Source: an uncultured Tateyamaria sp.
GTDB lineage: Bacteria > Pseudomonadota > Alphaproteobacteria > Rhodobacterales > Rhodobacteraceae
Assembly: GCF_947488715.1 (NCBI RefSeq)
Contig: NZ_CANLAG010000006.1
Location: 218,763 to 282,762, forward strand
DNA: 64,000 nt
Direction of reading: 5' to 3'
Part shown: positions 63,053 through 64,000 of the stretch, piece by piece
Layout of the letters: each line of letters begins with the position of its first letter
Numbering within the stretch: position 1 is the stretch's first letter
The notes under the pieces: model-generated
Database searches by the model: none
Told to the model about the DNA's origin: nothing
The model's input: only the letters and a program-made list of their open reading frames with translations
Program-made: the position numbers and the translations under genes

Positions 63053-63610
63053 ATGGCGCATTGGTACACAGCAGACCCCCACTTTGGGCATGAGAACGTA
63101 ATCGAGTTCTGCCAGCGCCCTTTCGAAAACTCGGAGCAAATGGATCAAGTGCTGCTCACCAATCTTCGTGATCGTGTGGGTCCTGAGGACGATCTCTGGA
63201 TCGTCGGCGACTTTGCATTCGGACCGAGAGCAAGAGACCCACATTATCTTGGTGAGATTTTCGGACAGTTGCCGGGTGCGAGAAGACACTTGGTTGTCGG
63301 CAACCATGATCTGCGGCCAACTTTGGATCTACCTTGGGACAGTGTTGGACTGCTGGTGGAGTTGCGAGACGGACCCATGAACCAGCTGAACACGCTTTGC
63401 CACTATCCGATGATCACCTGGAACCACGCAAGAAGAAGCGCTCTTCAACTCTTTGGACATGTCCACAACAATTGGCTGGGTTCGCGAAACTCAGTGAATG
63501 TCGGTGTGGACGTTTGGGATTTTGCGCCGGTCCATTTTGAAGAAGTTGAGAACAGAAGCAAGACGCTGGCCCCAAACCTGCACTGGGAGGATGTGGAGCC
63601 CAAAAGGTAG
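63053..63610 (+). CDS. Metallophosphoesterase (calcineurin-like)
   Basis: A 185-aa binuclear metallophosphatase. Motifs in order are DPHFGHENVI, VGDFAFG, VVGNHD and GHVHNNW, all the metal-binding pieces of the family. Bacterial relatives of this size are common in phages and islands, with uncertain substrates. It lies 191 bp beyond attR in a region with less GC than the core, so it may belong to an older or second mobile segment. Confidence 0.9.
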   Translation: MAHWYTADPHFGHENVIEFCQRPFENSEQMDQVLLTNLRDRVGPEDDLWIVGDFAFGPRARDPHYLGEIFGQLPGARRHLVVGNHDLRPTLDLPWDSVGLLVELRDGPMNQLNTLCHYPMITWNHARRSALQLFGHVHNNWLGSRNSVNVGVDVWDFAPVHFEEVENRSKTLAPNLHWEDVEPKR

Positions 63611-63779
63611 TGCGGGAAGCAGCCATTCGCTGCGGAACCGATGAGAGGGTAGGACTGGCGAAAGCTGACATTCGGAACTGTTGGTCTGCGGTCGGTCAAC
63701 ATACGTACAAAATGTTTCTCATTTGTTCCAGCTCATGCAACTGAGTGAGAAAAAGAATTTGTTTTGGCGAGGCGAACAG

Positions 63780-63935
63780 ATGGGCGAGAATTCGAAAATT
63801 GAGTGGACAACCCACACGTTTAACCCTTGGTGGGGCTGCACAAAGGTGTCTGAGGCCTGCAAACACTGCTATGCTGAGGCATGGGCCAAGCGACTTGGTC
63901 AAAGGGTCTGGGGACCTAGGGTCATGACCCATTGA
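63780..63935 (+). pseudogene. Phage Gp37/Gp68 (DUF5131) gene fragment truncated by IS
   Basis: The frame codes for SKIEWTTHTFNPWWGCTKVS and CKHCYAEAWAKR, the conserved N-terminus of the phage Gp37/Gp68 family with its CxxxC-like cysteines. It then ends after 51 aa, whereas family members are normally several times longer. The last codons fall in the palindromic edge (GGGTCATGACCC) of an IS-like sequence, so the gene was cut by insertion. Confidence 0.75.
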
Positions 63936-64000
63936 TTTCCGCTTATTGTGGTGATTCACGATTCACAAACGAGCGGTTAGTATGTCTGATCTTTTCTGGT
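63918..64000 (+). mobile_element. Left end of an IS5-like insertion sequence (cut by window)
   Basis: Near 63918-63921 the sequence changes to GGTCATGACCC and then AT-rich DNA. An ATG at 63982 begins MSDLFW, the start seen in many IS5-family transposases of alphaproteobacteria. CTAG at 63916-63919 may be the target duplication. The rest lies outside the window. Confidence 0.6.
63982..64000 (+). CDS. IS5-family transposase, N-terminus only
   Basis: Only six codons (MSDLFW) are visible before the window ends. The assignment rests on this start and on the truncated gene beside it, so it is provisional. Confidence 0.45.

Noticed and set aside
1..64000. CRISPR array
   Set aside because: No regularly spaced direct repeats of 23-45 bp were seen anywhere in the window.

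Overview
The window looks like a chromosome segment of a Roseobacter-group alphaproteobacterium (Rhodobacterales). It is GC-rich and carries typical gene sets of that group: a petP-petR regulatory pair, the Rieske/cytochrome b/cytochrome c1 operon, a deacetylase-xseB-ispA-dxs cluster, TPP-riboswitch-controlled thiBPQ and an RFN-controlled ribH. These assignments come from reading motifs; no database search was possible.

Core, 1-48 kb. 1-6 kb: a partial coiled-coil gene, an arginine:glycine amidinotransferase-like enzyme, an alpha/beta hydrolase, gabD, msrA-msrB and a glutathione peroxidase. 6-17 kb: a long minus-strand polysaccharide cluster (EamA exporter, thioredoxin-like protein, GlxA-type regulator, GT4 glycosyltransferase, epimerase, initiating sugar transferase, CapD/WbpM-type dehydratase, then yjbH, yjbF and two small YjbE-like proteins). 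17-27 kb: a DUF3179 protein, HU, amn-ade purine salvage, a class II aldolase, a sterol-desaturase-like hydroxylase and several small enzymes. 27-32 kb: the isoprenoid cluster and petPR. 32-37 kb: a branched-chain aminotransferase, a DM13 protein facing a TetR regulator across a clear inverted-repeat operator, and aroC. 37-48 kb: TPP riboswitch-thiBPQ, RFN-ribH, a PaiB-like protein, a GST, petABC with a strong terminator, mtaB, dapF and tRNA-Lys(UUU).

Mobile region, 48-63 kb. A 14.6 kb element is inserted at the 3' end of tRNA-Lys. It is bounded by a perfect 50-bp direct repeat (48192-48241 and 62813-62862). It holds a P4-type integrase, an AlpA/excisionase-like protein, a phage packaging module (DUF4055 portal, TerS-like protein, terminase ATPase, and a terminase nuclease gene broken by an in-frame TGA) and no recognisable capsid or tail genes. 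Its right end carries a probable defence module: a PD-(D/E)XK-like protein, a small charged protein, an 803-aa GHKL (MutL/MORC-like) ATPase and a convergent, overlapping DNA methyltransferase.

Distal flank, 63-64 kb. Past attR lie a metallophosphoesterase and a phage Gp37/Gp68 (DUF5131) gene cut short at the edge of an IS5-like element whose transposase runs off the window end.
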